NCBI GenBank assembly: GCA_035279525.1
Contig: DATEHQ010000105.1
Location: 1-36,864 of the forward strand
DNA: 36,864 nucleotides
Reading direction: 5' to 3'
Origin: DATEHQ01 sp035279525
GTDB taxonomy: Bacteria > Chloroflexota > Dormibacteria > Dormibacterales > Dormibacteraceae
The notes under the pieces were generated by a model that did no database searches, was not told the DNA's origin, and saw only the letters and a program-made list of their open reading frames with translations. Positions 25,331 to 33,061 of this stretch are shown here, in pieces. The first letter of the stretch is position 1, and the number at the start of each line of letters is the position of its first letter. Position numbers and translations under genes: made by a program.

Positions 25331-27277
25331 ATGTGGCTTCTTGGGCGCCCACATGTTTTGGTTGATGCGGAGGCTGGGCCGGCAACGTTGACGGGGCCGG
25401 TCTCGACTCGGAAGACGCTCACGGTGGGGCAGGCGATCGTTCGGTACCTCGTCGCGCAATCGTCGGAGCGCGACGGCCAGGTCCGGCGATTGATTCCCGC
25501 GATGGCGGGCGTGTTCGGTCACGGTAACGTCGGAGGTCTCGGTGAGGCGCTGTTCCTCGCCGCCGATTCGATGCGCTACTTCCAGGCCCGCAACGAACAG
25601 GCGATGGTGCACGAGGCGGTCGGGTTTGCGCGCGCGAATCTCCGGCTCTCGACCCTCGCCTGCACGTCGTCGATCGGACCTGGCTCGACGAACATGGTGA
25701 CCGGAGCCGCGACGGCAACCATCAACCGCATCCCCGTGCTGCTGCTGCCCGCGGACACGTACGCCACGCGGCACCAGGGCGTCGTGATGCAGCAGCTCGA
25801 GCATCCGAGCGAGGCCGACGTCAGCGTCAACGACTGCCTTCGACCCGTGAGCCGCTTCTTCGACCGGATCGACCGACCCGAGCAGCTGCTGACGGCTCTC
25901 CCCGAGGCGATGAGGATCCTGACCAGCCCCACCGAAACCGGTGCCGCGACGATCTGCCTGCCGCAGGACGTCCTGTCGGAGGCGTACGAGTACCCGGCCC
26001 GGTTCTTCGAGCCGCGCGTCTGGCACGTGGCCAGAACCCAGCCGGAACCCGCCGTGCTGAACGAAGCGATGGACCTGATCCAGGCCGCCCGCCGTCCGGT
26101 GGTCATCGCCGGCGGTGGTGTGATCTACTCCGAAGCCGGTGACGCGCTGGTCGATTTCGCGCGGGCGTTCGCGATCCCGGTGGTCGAGACATTCGCCGGC
26201 AAGGGGTCGGTGCAGGTCGACGAGTGGTTCACGCTCGGCGGGGTCGGCACGCACGGCACGCCGGCGGCGGCCGAGGTAGTCCGCCGGGCGGACCTCGTGA
26301 TCGCCATCGGCACGCGGCTGATCGACGTGGTGACAGGATCGCAGAGCCTCTTCCAGAACCCCGACGTCCGCTTCGTGTCGATCAACGCCGAGGGCCGGGA
26401 CGCCGCCAAGCAGCGGGCGCTGTCCGTGGTCGCGGACGCACGCGACACGCTGCTGCAGCTGGTTTCCGGCGTCCGGGGTAGGACGGCTGCCGGCCGGGAG
26501 GAGTATCAGCAGGAGGTCGTCGGCCTCAAGGAGCGTTGGGCGCGCGACCGGGCGAACGCGCTGGCCCAGGTCGATGGCGAGGCGATGAGCCAGGCTCAGA
26601 TGCTCGGCGTGCTGAACGACATCGCCGGCCCCGACAGCGTCGTCGTGGCCGCGGCGGGCACGCCGCCGGGCGACCTGCTTCAAATCTGGGACGCGACCGA
26701 TGGAAGGCGCTGCCACCTCGAGTACGGCACCTCGTGCATGGGCTACGAAATCCCGGCGGGGATCGGGGTGAAGCTCGCGAAGCCCGACACCGAGGTCTTC
26801 GTCGTGATCGGCGACGGCACCTACCTGATGAACCCGACCGAGATCGCGAGCGCGATCCAGGAGGGGATCAAGGTGACCATCCTGGTGTCGGACAACCATG
26901 GATTCCAGTCTGTCCACCGCGTGCAGCGAGCGCGCACCGGCATCAGCTTCGGCAACGAGTTCCGGATGCGCGATCCGAAGACGATGCGACTGGATGGGCC
27001 GTTCCTCCCCGTCGACCTCGCCACGAACGCCGCCAGCCTCGGCGCGCGTTCGTTCCAGGTCAAGACCGTGGACGATCTCGCGAGCGCGCTGCGCGAAGCG
27101 CGGGTCGAGCCGAAGACCTGCGTGATCGTGGCGGATACGGAGCTGTACAGACGGGTCCCCGACTCAACGGTCTGGTGGGACATCGCCCCCGCCGAAGTGT
27201 CCGTCGATGCCGCGACGCAGAAGGCCCGCGCGGACTACGAGCGCCGCCGGGACGAGCTTCAGCGCTATCTCGGCTGA
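25331..27277 (+). CDS. ThDP-dependent hydrolase, IolD-like (3D-trihydroxycyclohexane-1,2-dione hydrolase family)
   Basis: 648 residues if begun at ATG 25331; TTG 25388 may be correct because similarity to IolD begins at RKTLTVGQAIVRYL, and a GATAAT box overlaps the ATG. N-terminal PYR domain has GVFGHGNVGGLGEAL, RNEQAMVHEAVGFA with catalytic Glu89, TSSIGPGSTNMVTGAATATINRIPVLLLPADTYATR and PVSRFFDRIDRPEQL. These are IolD fingerprints rather than acetolactate synthase ones. The PP domain has the ThDP-Mg motif G494-D-G...N522. IolD hydrolyses the C-C bond of a cyclohexane-1,2-dione during inositol catabolism. No iolB, iolC or iolE is present here, so the substrate may be another cyclic dione. 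A palindrome TGGGCGCCCA lies at 25342-25351. Confidence 0.85.
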   Translation: MWLLGRPHVLVDAEAGPATLTGPVSTRKTLTVGQAIVRYLVAQSSERDGQVRRLIPAMAGVFGHGNVGGLGEALFLAADSMRYFQARNEQAMVHEAVGFARANLRLSTLACTSSIGPGSTNMVTGAATATINRIPVLLLPADTYATRHQGVVMQQLEHPSEADVSVNDCLRPVSRFFDRIDRPEQLLTALPEAMRILTSPTETGAATICLPQDVLSEAYEYPARFFEPRVWHVARTQPEPAVLNEAMDLIQAARRPVVIAGGGVIYSEAGDALVDFARAFAIPVVETFAGKGSVQVDEWFTLGGVGTHGTPAAAEVVRRADLVIAIGTRLIDVVTGSQSLFQNPDVRFVSINAEGRDAAKQRALSVVADARDTLLQLVSGVRGRTAAGREEYQQEVVGLKERWARDRANALAQVDGEAMSQAQMLGVLNDIAGPDSVVVAAAGTPPGDLLQIWDATDGRRCHLEYGTSCMGYEIPAGIGVKLAKPDTEVFVVIGDGTYLMNPTEIASAIQEGIKVTILVSDNHGFQSVHRVQRARTGISFGNEFRMRDPKTMRLDGPFLPVDLATNAASLGARSFQVKTVDDLASALREARVEPKTCVIVADTELYRRVPDSTVWWDIAPAEVSVDAATQKARADYERRRDELQRYLG

Positions 27278-27299
27278 GTCTGGGTTCGATCGACCAGAC
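27278..27299. terminator. Short stem-loop after the IolD-like gene
   Basis: GTCTGG pairs with CCAGAC (6 bp) around a ten-base loop that itself contains TCGATCGA. It begins immediately after the stop codon. There is no T-run. A weak terminator or 3'-end stabiliser. Confidence 0.35.
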
Positions 27300-27310
27300 A
27301 GCTCGGCTCG

Positions 27311-27415
27311 GTGTGGCGGGGCGTGATCGGCGCCGGCTGGACGGTGCGACTCGCGCGCATCGAGCACTCCAACCACATCCCCCTGGGCGAGTCCCACAGC
27401 GCCCGCCGCGCCTAA
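27311..27415 (+). other. Short open frame in the IolD-M24 gap (34 codons)
   Basis: The 225-nt gap between the IolD-like gene and the next start holds a GTG-initiated frame encoding RLARIEHSNHIPLGESH in its second half, ending in TAA. There is no Shine-Dalgarno ahead of it, and an open frame of this length is common in such GC-rich DNA. It could be the tail of a decayed gene or chance. I do not claim it is translated. The rest of the gap, from 27416, holds the operator at 27470. Confidence 0.15.
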
Positions 27416-27468
27416 CCCGAGCCGGCGCATGCATAATCAGCAAGGGGATTTCCGCCCTTCGATATGGC

Positions 27469-27485
27469 ATTCCGCGTTGCGGAAC
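27469..27485. promoter_or_regulatory. Perfect inverted repeat, IclR-type operator candidate (site D)
   Basis: TTCCGC-GTT-GCGGAA at 27470-27484 is a perfect 6-bp-arm palindrome and the most symmetric of the five sites. A half-site, TTTCCGC, begins 21 bp upstream at 27449. It lies 18 nt before the TTG start of the M24 gene, ahead of its Shine-Dalgarno, and would control the four-gene operon to 31875. Confidence 0.6.
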
Positions 27486-27502
27486 AACATGAGGAGGCTC
27501 GA

Positions 27503-28810
27503 TTGGCACAGGTCACCGAAAAGCACACTTTCACCAAGCCAGGCAAGGACATGGACCTGACCTTCATCGGTCGGCCGCACGAATACGATCCGCGCCGCAC
27601 GTACAGCACGACGGCCACCGACTGGCAGGCCCGTGTCGACTTCGACCGGCTCCGAGGCGACCGGCTCGCGCGGGCTCGCATGATGATGGAGAAGCACGAC
27701 CTGGGCGCCCTCGTCTGCTTCGTCGGCGAGAACGTGCGGTACATCACCTCGGTCTTCCAGGGCAACTGGAAGAACAACATCTACATCCGCTACTGCGTGC
27801 TGCCCCGAAATGGTGAGCCGGTCCTGTTCGAGACGGCGGGATCCGACCTCGAGTGCGCCAAGATCGACGCCCCCTGGTTGAAGGGCAACATCCGCCCGGC
27901 CATCACGTGGAAATGGTCGGAGACGGCCGAACAGATGATGGCCGAGCGCATGGCCGAGTCGGTCATGAAGGTGCTCAGGGAAAACCACGTCGAGAAAGAG
28001 AAGATCGGGATCGACGTCTACGATCCTGCCGCCTACGCGGCGTTCCAGAAGCTCAAGCTCAACGTGGTCAGCGCGTGGCCCGCGATGTCGGGCGCCCGCG
28101 TGATCAAGACGCCCGACGAGATCGAGTGCCTGAAGATCTCCTCCGCCATCGGCGACACGTCGTTCTGGAAGATCCAGCACGAGTGGCTCAAGCCCGGCGT
28201 CAAGGAGAGCTACATCACGGCCAAGGTCAACGAGTACCTGTACGAGCAGGGTTTCGACTTCGTGTACGACATCATCGTGGCTTCGGGCGGCAACACCAGC
28301 CCGTACCGGCGCTGGCACACCGACAAGGTGATCCGGCAGGGCGACCTCGTGATCATCGACCAGAACGCGGTCGGCCCCGGTGGCTACTTCGTCGATTTCG
28401 TGAGGTGCTTCAAGGTCGGCGGCATCAAGTGGACGCCGAAGGAGAAGGACCTCTACAAGGAGTGCCACTCGACCATGTATGCCGCCATCGAGCAGATGAA
28501 GGCCGGCAACACCACGGCCGACGTCGCGGCCAAGCTGCCCAAATACGCTGACGACGAGTTCGGCACCGTCACCCTGCAGCAGTTCGCCCATTCGATCGGC
28601 CTCTCGCTGTACGAGGGCATGTGGATCTCGAGGGCGTACTCGCTCGACTATCCCGTGGAGCTTCAGGAGGGCATGTACTTCGCGGCTGAGACGTTCGCGG
28701 GGCATCCTGGGCTGGAGCAGACGGTGCGCCTCGAGGAGAACCTGCTGGTCACCAAGGACGGCCCGATCCTCTTCACGAAGTACCCCTTCGAGGAAGAGGC
28801 GCTCGCGTAG
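27503..28810 (+). CDS. M24 family protein with DddP-like metal site
   Basis: 435 residues. The TTG at 27503 is preferred because GAGGAGG lies six nt ahead; an ATG at 27464 would translate straight through the operator. Creatinase-type N-domain, then an M24 domain with Asp286, Asp298, His363, Glu396 and Glu411. The two Asp are 12 apart, not 11 as in aminopeptidases. The segment DQNAVGPGGYFVD, and the distances to His and Glu, resemble the DMSP lyase DddP (from memory D295, D297, D307, H371, E406, E421). But the D297 position is Asn288, and the position of DddP catalytic Asp377 is Leu369. So it is a metallohydrolase or lyase of this fold, probably not a DMSP lyase. First gene of an operon. Confidence 0.85.
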   Translation: MAQVTEKHTFTKPGKDMDLTFIGRPHEYDPRRTYSTTATDWQARVDFDRLRGDRLARARMMMEKHDLGALVCFVGENVRYITSVFQGNWKNNIYIRYCVLPRNGEPVLFETAGSDLECAKIDAPWLKGNIRPAITWKWSETAEQMMAERMAESVMKVLRENHVEKEKIGIDVYDPAAYAAFQKLKLNVVSAWPAMSGARVIKTPDEIECLKISSAIGDTSFWKIQHEWLKPGVKESYITAKVNEYLYEQGFDFVYDIIVASGGNTSPYRRWHTDKVIRQGDLVIIDQNAVGPGGYFVDFVRCFKVGGIKWTPKEKDLYKECHSTMYAAIEQMKAGNTTADVAAKLPKYADDEFGTVTLQQFAHSIGLSLYEGMWISRAYSLDYPVELQEGMYFAAETFAGHPGLEQTVRLEENLLVTKDGPILFTKYPFEEEALA

Positions 28811-28826
28811 GGGCGCCGGCGAACGC

Positions 28827-29807
28827 ATGGCAGCTCGGCCTGTCGTGATGACGGACAACATCTTCCGCAGCCTCGACGAGTTCCAGGCCGAGCTCGGCCC
28901 TCTCGGCCTGGAGCTGAAGGTTGCGCCGTCGACCGATGAAGCGACGCTGGCCGAGCTCGCGGGCGGATGTGCAGCGCTGATCGTGGTCTACGCCAGGATC
29001 ACGGAGAAGGTGATCGTCGCGGCCGCCGCCGGCGGGTGCCGGGTCATCTCACGCTGCGGCATCGGGTTCGACAACATCGACGTGGATGCGGCGACGCGCA
29101 ACGGCATCCAGGTCACGTACGTCCCGGACTACTGCCTGGACGAGGTGGCCGACCACACGGTCATGCTGCTGCTGGCGTTTTCACGCGGCCTGCTGCCGGC
29201 CGCCCTCTCGACCCGCTCCGGGGGCTGGCACGCCTCCGGCATGGACGTGCATCGGATCGCGGGCCGCACGCTCGCGCTCATCGGGGTGGGGCGGATCGGC
29301 AGGCGCGTGGCGGCCCGTGCGCTCGCGCTGGGCCTGAGGGTGCGCGCCTACGACCCCTTCGTGAAGACCTGGGACCAGGAGGGGGTCACGCTTGCGAGCA
29401 GCCTGAAGGATGCCATCGAGGACGCGGACTTCGTGTCGCTGCACGCTCCGCTCACCGCGGAGAACCATCACCTGATCGGCCGGCAGGCGCTGTCGTCGAT
29501 GAAGCGCACAGCAGTGGTCATCAATACCGCGCGCGGCGGCCTGGTCGACCTGGACGCGGTGACTGAGGCGCTTTCCGGCGGCGAGATCGGCGGCGTGGCC
29601 CTCGACGTGTTCGAGTCGGAGCCGCTCCCCGCGGACCATCCGCTGCGCACCCATCCCGCCGCGCTGATCACGCCGCACATGGCCTACTACTCCATCGAAT
29701 CCGAAAGCGAGCTCAAGCGGCGCGCGGCCGAGGAGGTGACCCGCGCTTTCCGCGGCGAGCCACCGCGCTGCCCGGTCAACAGGCTGGACGAACGACGTGC
29801 GAGCTGA
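28827..29807 (+). CDS. D-2-hydroxyacid dehydrogenase (CtBP-like)
   Basis: 326 residues, start 16 nt after the M24 stop. The pattern SRCGIGFDNIDVDAATRNGIQVTYVPDYCLDEVADHTVML is that of C-terminal-binding-protein-type members. The Rossmann GVGRIG is at residues 153-158, followed by Asp176, which favours NAD. The catalytic set Arg236 (NTARGG), Glu265 (ESEPLP) and His284 (TPHMAYYS) is complete. It should interconvert a 2-oxo acid and a D-2-hydroxy acid. It could feed or drain the FAD-linked hydroxyacid oxidase at 23761. Its stop overlaps the next SDR start by 11 nt. Confidence 0.92.
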   Translation: MAARPVVMTDNIFRSLDEFQAELGPLGLELKVAPSTDEATLAELAGGCAALIVVYARITEKVIVAAAAGGCRVISRCGIGFDNIDVDAATRNGIQVTYVPDYCLDEVADHTVMLLLAFSRGLLPAALSTRSGGWHASGMDVHRIAGRTLALIGVGRIGRRVAARALALGLRVRAYDPFVKTWDQEGVTLASSLKDAIEDADFVSLHAPLTAENHHLIGRQALSSMKRTAVVINTARGGLVDLDAVTEALSGGEIGGVALDVFESEPLPADHPLRTHPAALITPHMAYYSIESESELKRRAAEEVTRAFRGEPPRCPVNRLDERRAS

Positions 29808-30582
29808 AGTTGCCAGCGTCCCGACCTATCCCGACCTGGCCGGAAAAGTTGCCGTCGTCACCGGTGGCAACAAGGGCATCGGGGCAGCGACTTCCCGCAT
29901 GCTGGGCGCGCAGGGGGCGGCGGTCGTCGTGGTGGGCCGCGATCCCAGGTCGATCGCCCATGTGGCCGGAGAGATCAAGGAAGGCGGCGGGCGCTCGCTC
30001 GGCGTGGTGGCCGACTGCCTCGACTTCAAGGCGATCGAAGCGATGCGCGAGCAGACCGAGAAGGAGTTCGGGCCGACTGACATCCTGCTCGCCTTCGCGG
30101 GCGGATTCGGCGCCTATGAGCTGACACACGAGATTGCGGAAGAGGACTGGCATGCGGTGATCGAGGGCAACCTCACGACCACGTTCCTCACCGTCAAGAG
30201 CTTCCTGCCTGGGATGATCGATCGCAAGCGCGGGTCGATCGTGACCATGGCCTCCAACGCGGCGCGGTTTCTGGACATCCTGACGACGGCCCCCTACGCG
30301 GCATCCAAGGCCGGGATCATCATGTTCAGCCGCCACGTGGCGAAAGAAGTCGGCGCTCACGGCGTGCGGATCAACTGCGTCGCGCCGGCGACCGTGCTGT
30401 CGGACCGGATCCTGAGATTGATGTCGGAAAGCCGGCGCGCCGAGGTGGCCGCCCTGTCACCCCTGGGACGCATGGGAGACCCCGAAGATGTCGCGCGGGC
30501 CACGCTGTTCCTGGCGTCTGACGCTTCGTCGTGGATGACTGGCGTAACGCTGGACGTCGCCGGCGGCCGGATCATGTTGTGA
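29797..30582 (+). CDS. Short-chain dehydrogenase/reductase
   Basis: 261 residues from a GTG at 29797 that overlaps the upstream dehydrogenase by 11 nt. Cofactor loop TGGNKGIG (22-29); Arg48 after strand 2 (VVGRD) suggests NADP. The usual NNAG is LAFAGG. Catalytic Ser153, Tyr167 and Lys171 (YAASK) are all present. The C-terminus ends in the normal GVTLDVAGG. It belongs to the operon under site D and probably handles a hydroxy/keto intermediate alongside the CtBP-like enzyme. The substrate is unknown. Confidence 0.9.
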   Translation: MRAEVASVPTYPDLAGKVAVVTGGNKGIGAATSRMLGAQGAAVVVVGRDPRSIAHVAGEIKEGGGRSLGVVADCLDFKAIEAMREQTEKEFGPTDILLAFAGGFGAYELTHEIAEEDWHAVIEGNLTTTFLTVKSFLPGMIDRKRGSIVTMASNAARFLDILTTAPYAASKAGIIMFSRHVAKEVGAHGVRINCVAPATVLSDRILRLMSESRRAEVAALSPLGRMGDPEDVARATLFLASDASSWMTGVTLDVAGGRIML

Positions 30583-30630
30583 GCTCGGTCGATGCCGCTT
30601 TGAAACCCACTGATGCACAAGGAGAGATCG

Positions 30631-31875
30631 ATGGCTGAACAGAAGCAGCCGTGGAAGACGGACCAGTATTTCGTGAGTCCCTGGAACTATCAGCCGGAGG
30701 TCACGGCCGGGTTCTCACCCCCCGCCCGGCTCGAGGTCCACGACGTGACTCTGCGCGACGGCGAGCAGCAGGCCGGTGTCGAGTTCACGGCCGACGAGAA
30801 GATGCGCATCGCCGAGAAGCTCGCCGAAGCCGGGGTCCAGCGCATCGAGGCGGGCCTTCCCGCTGTCTCGCCGTCTGACGCCGAGGCCGTGAAGCGAATC
30901 GCGGCGGCCGGATTCCCGGCGACGATCTATGCCTTCTCGCGCTGCATGGTCGACGACGTGAAACGCGCCCTGGACACCGGGGTGAAGAACATCGTCATGG
31001 AGGTCCCCTCCAGCGAGCACATCATCAAATACGCCTACCGCTGGGAGTTCGAGCGCGCGATCGAGCTGACCATCGAGTCCACGCGGTTCGCTCACGAGAA
31101 CGGGATGTACGTCTCGTTCTTCCCCATCGACTCGACGCGGGCAGACATCACGACTTTCTTGAACATGATCGAGATCATCGCCCGCGACGGTCACATGGAC
31201 TCGCTCGCCCTGGTCGACACCTTCGGCGTGCTGTCCCCTCAGGCGACGGCGTTCATGGCGCGCAAGGTGAAGGAGCGGATCAACAAGCCTCTGGAGGCTC
31301 ACTTCCACATGGACTTCTCGCTTGGCGTGGCCAACACCGTCACCGCCGTGGCCAACGGGGTCGGCACCGTGCAGGTCTCGGTGACCGGCATTGGTGAGCG
31401 GGCCGGCAACACGCCGCTCGAGGACACCGTGATGGCGCTCAAGACCATGTACGGGATCGAGAGCGGGATCGACTTTTCCAAGCTCTACGGGCTGTCCAGG
31501 CTCGTCCGCGAGCTCGCCGGCGTGCCGGTGCCACCAAACCGCGGAATCGTGGGCGACCGCATCTTCCACGTCGAGTCCGGGATCATCGCCAGCTGGGTCA
31601 AGAACGTCGGCTCCGAGCGTCTGACCGAGGCGTTTCCTTTCCGGCCGGAGATGGTCGGGCAGACCGGACCCCAGGTCGTGCTCGGGAAGGGAAGCGGCCT
31701 GGACTCGGTGGTGATCTGGCTCGACAAGATGGGCTTCCCGCCGGCCAGCGACGAGCAGACGCTCGCCATCCTGACCGAGGTCAAAGCCACGTCGCTGCGC
31801 AAGAAGGGATTGCTGACCGAGGACGACTTCGGCAAGATCGCGCAGGGTGTCCTGGGAGTGGGCGCCAGGCGCTGA
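30631..31875 (+). CDS. DRE-TIM metallolyase / Claisen-type synthase (homocitrate or isopropylmalate synthase-like)
   Basis: 414 residues from the ATG at 30631 with AAGGAGA ahead (an earlier ATG at 30613 lies before that Shine-Dalgarno). DRE-TIM barrel: VTLRDGEQQAG with Arg42, Asp43 and Glu45; LALVDTFGVLSP near 192-202; the metal motif H224-F-H226-M-D228, where synthases normally read HxHND, so Asn is replaced by Met; and GIGERAGNTPLE at 253-264, which favours synthases (NifV, LeuA, AksA) over HMG-CoA lyase. It would condense an acyl-CoA with a 2-oxo acid, or cleave such a product. No C-terminal allosteric LeuA domain is present at this length. Last gene of the operon; it ends in a strong hairpin. 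Confidence 0.87.
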   Translation: MAEQKQPWKTDQYFVSPWNYQPEVTAGFSPPARLEVHDVTLRDGEQQAGVEFTADEKMRIAEKLAEAGVQRIEAGLPAVSPSDAEAVKRIAAAGFPATIYAFSRCMVDDVKRALDTGVKNIVMEVPSSEHIIKYAYRWEFERAIELTIESTRFAHENGMYVSFFPIDSTRADITTFLNMIEIIARDGHMDSLALVDTFGVLSPQATAFMARKVKERINKPLEAHFHMDFSLGVANTVTAVANGVGTVQVSVTGIGERAGNTPLEDTVMALKTMYGIESGIDFSKLYGLSRLVRELAGVPVPPNRGIVGDRIFHVESGIIASWVKNVGSERLTEAFPFRPEMVGQTGPQVVLGKGSGLDSVVIWLDKMGFPPASDEQTLAILTEVKATSLRKKGLLTEDDFGKIAQGVLGVGARR

Positions 31876-31884
31876 GCGGTCGCG

Positions 31885-31918
31885 GGGCGCCCGATCCCGC
31901 AGCGGGTTCGCGGCGCCC
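31885..31918. terminator. Long GC hairpin between convergent genes
   Basis: GGGCGCC, CGA and CCCG pair with CGGG, TCG and GGCGCCC (14 bp in total), interrupted by one T/T mismatch and one bulged C, with a CAG loop. It lies ten nt after the DRE-TIM stop and before the convergent aminotransferase stop, and could end both transcripts. No T-run is seen. Confidence 0.6.
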
Positions 31919-31947
31919 TCCTCCGCTGGAGAGGGACGCGCGGGGAC

Positions 31948-32874
31948 TTACTCGACGTACACCGGCACGCACCACGCGGGCGGCGACGGTTCGAGATGTC
32001 GCTTCAGTCCATCCAGGAGCGCCGCCAGACGAGACGTGATCTTCCCCGGGTTGCCCGTGCCGACGGGGTAGCGGTCGACGGACAGGACCGGGGTGATGCC
32101 GCTCATCGTCCCGGTCGCGAAGACCTCCTCGGCCGCATAGAGCTCCGAGCGGTCGACCTCGCGCTCGACGACCTTCAGACCGATGCCTGGCGCGGATTCG
32201 ATGACGGTCCGGCGGGTGATCCCTTCCAGGATCCCGCTCGTCGCGCTTGGCGTGTGCAGCACTCCGTTTCGGACCAGGAACAGGTTCGCGAGCGGCAGCT
32301 CACACACCTTGCCGGCGCTGTTCAGAAGGACGGCGTCGTCGTACCCGTCGATGCGCGCCTGCAGCTGCGCGAGCCGGGCGTTGTGATAATTCGCCCCGGC
32401 CTTCACCCGCGGCGGCGCGGCGGTGTCAGAGAGGCGGGACCATTTGGACGTCCCGACGTGGAGACGCGGCCGGCGCAGCTCCGGTGATGCAGGCCGGGCG
32501 ATCATGAAGAGCCCGGCTTCGGCTCCTCGCGCGCCGCCGACCGACAGGGGTCCGGAACCCAGGTACACGACGATTCGCACACCGGCGTCCTCGCGAAGCG
32601 CGTTGGCTCGAAGCAAACCAGCGGCGGCCTCGACAATCTCATCCGGGGAGTACGGCACGATGAGTCGCATGACCCTGGTCGAGTAGGCGAGCCGCTCGAG
32701 GTGAGCGTCGGTCCTGAACAGGAACAGCTGGTGCTCGACCTCGGACCAGAACGCGCCGATCACCTCATAGGCGTTGAGCCCTCCCTGCACCGCGAGGGTG
32801 TCGACGTGGATCCTGGCGTCGGCCCAATCGACCAGCCGGCCGTCCAGCCACGCCATCCGCCGGTCGGTGCTCAT
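31948..32874 (-). CDS. Class IV PLP aminotransferase (branched-chain / D-amino-acid type)
   Basis: 308 residues from the ATG at 32874; starts at 32910 and 33006 are open too, but 33006 would read through the operator at 32979 and the family match begins at MAWLDGRLV. Fold-type IV fingerprints: HVDTLAVQGGLNAYEVIGAF near 23-42, the PLP-binding Lys158 in PRVKAGANYHNARLAQ, and CELPLANLFLV with Glu191. BCAT, D-alanine aminotransferase and 4-amino-4-deoxychorismate lyase share this; the text is BCAT-like. It would swap an amino group between an amino acid and a 2-oxo acid. Under predicted control of site E. Confidence 0.88.
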   Translation of the reverse strand: MSTDRRMAWLDGRLVDWADARIHVDTLAVQGGLNAYEVIGAFWSEVEHQLFLFRTDAHLERLAYSTRVMRLIVPYSPDEIVEAAAGLLRANALREDAGVRIVVYLGSGPLSVGGARGAEAGLFMIARPASPELRRPRLHVGTSKWSRLSDTAAPPRVKAGANYHNARLAQLQARIDGYDDAVLLNSAGKVCELPLANLFLVRNGVLHTPSATSGILEGITRRTVIESAPGIGLKVVEREVDRSELYAAEEVFATGTMSGITPVLSVDRYPVGTGNPGKITSRLAALLDGLKRHLEPSPPAWCVPVYVE

Positions 32875-32977
32875 CTCGCCGCGAATCCGCGCGATCGGAC
32901 GTCCAACCATTCGGGCGTCATGGGCGGGACTCGACCTCGCTCGAAGGCGCTGACGCCACGGGGCCGGTGCTCCTGAA

Positions 32978-33002
32978 ATTCCGTTGGATGGAACTCTGTT
33001 CC
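32978..33002. promoter_or_regulatory. Inverted repeats upstream of the aminotransferase (site E)
   Basis: TTCCGTTGGATGGAA at 32979-32993 matches the other four sites at the TTCC-N7-GGAA frame but is less symmetric inside. Its right arm opens a second repeat, GGAAC-TCT-GTTCC (32990-33002), the same side-by-side arrangement seen at site B. It lies about 105 nt upstream of the aminotransferase start and 60 nt from the amidase remnant. Confidence 0.55.
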
Positions 33003-33061
33003 GCACAGAGGTTTATCTGGCGAAGCTAAGCCATTCTGGGTGGAGTGTCAAGAGCGGACGC

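Noticed and set aside
25331..27277. Reading the window as an inositol-degradation locus
   Set aside because: Only an IolD-like and one generic Gfo/Idh gene fit; iolB, iolC, iolE and iolI types are missing and the neighbours point to other chemistry.
27503..28810. Calling the second M24 gene a DMSP lyase (dddP)
   Set aside because: One metal ligand and the proposed catalytic Asp of DddP are not conserved, and no other DMSP gene is nearby.
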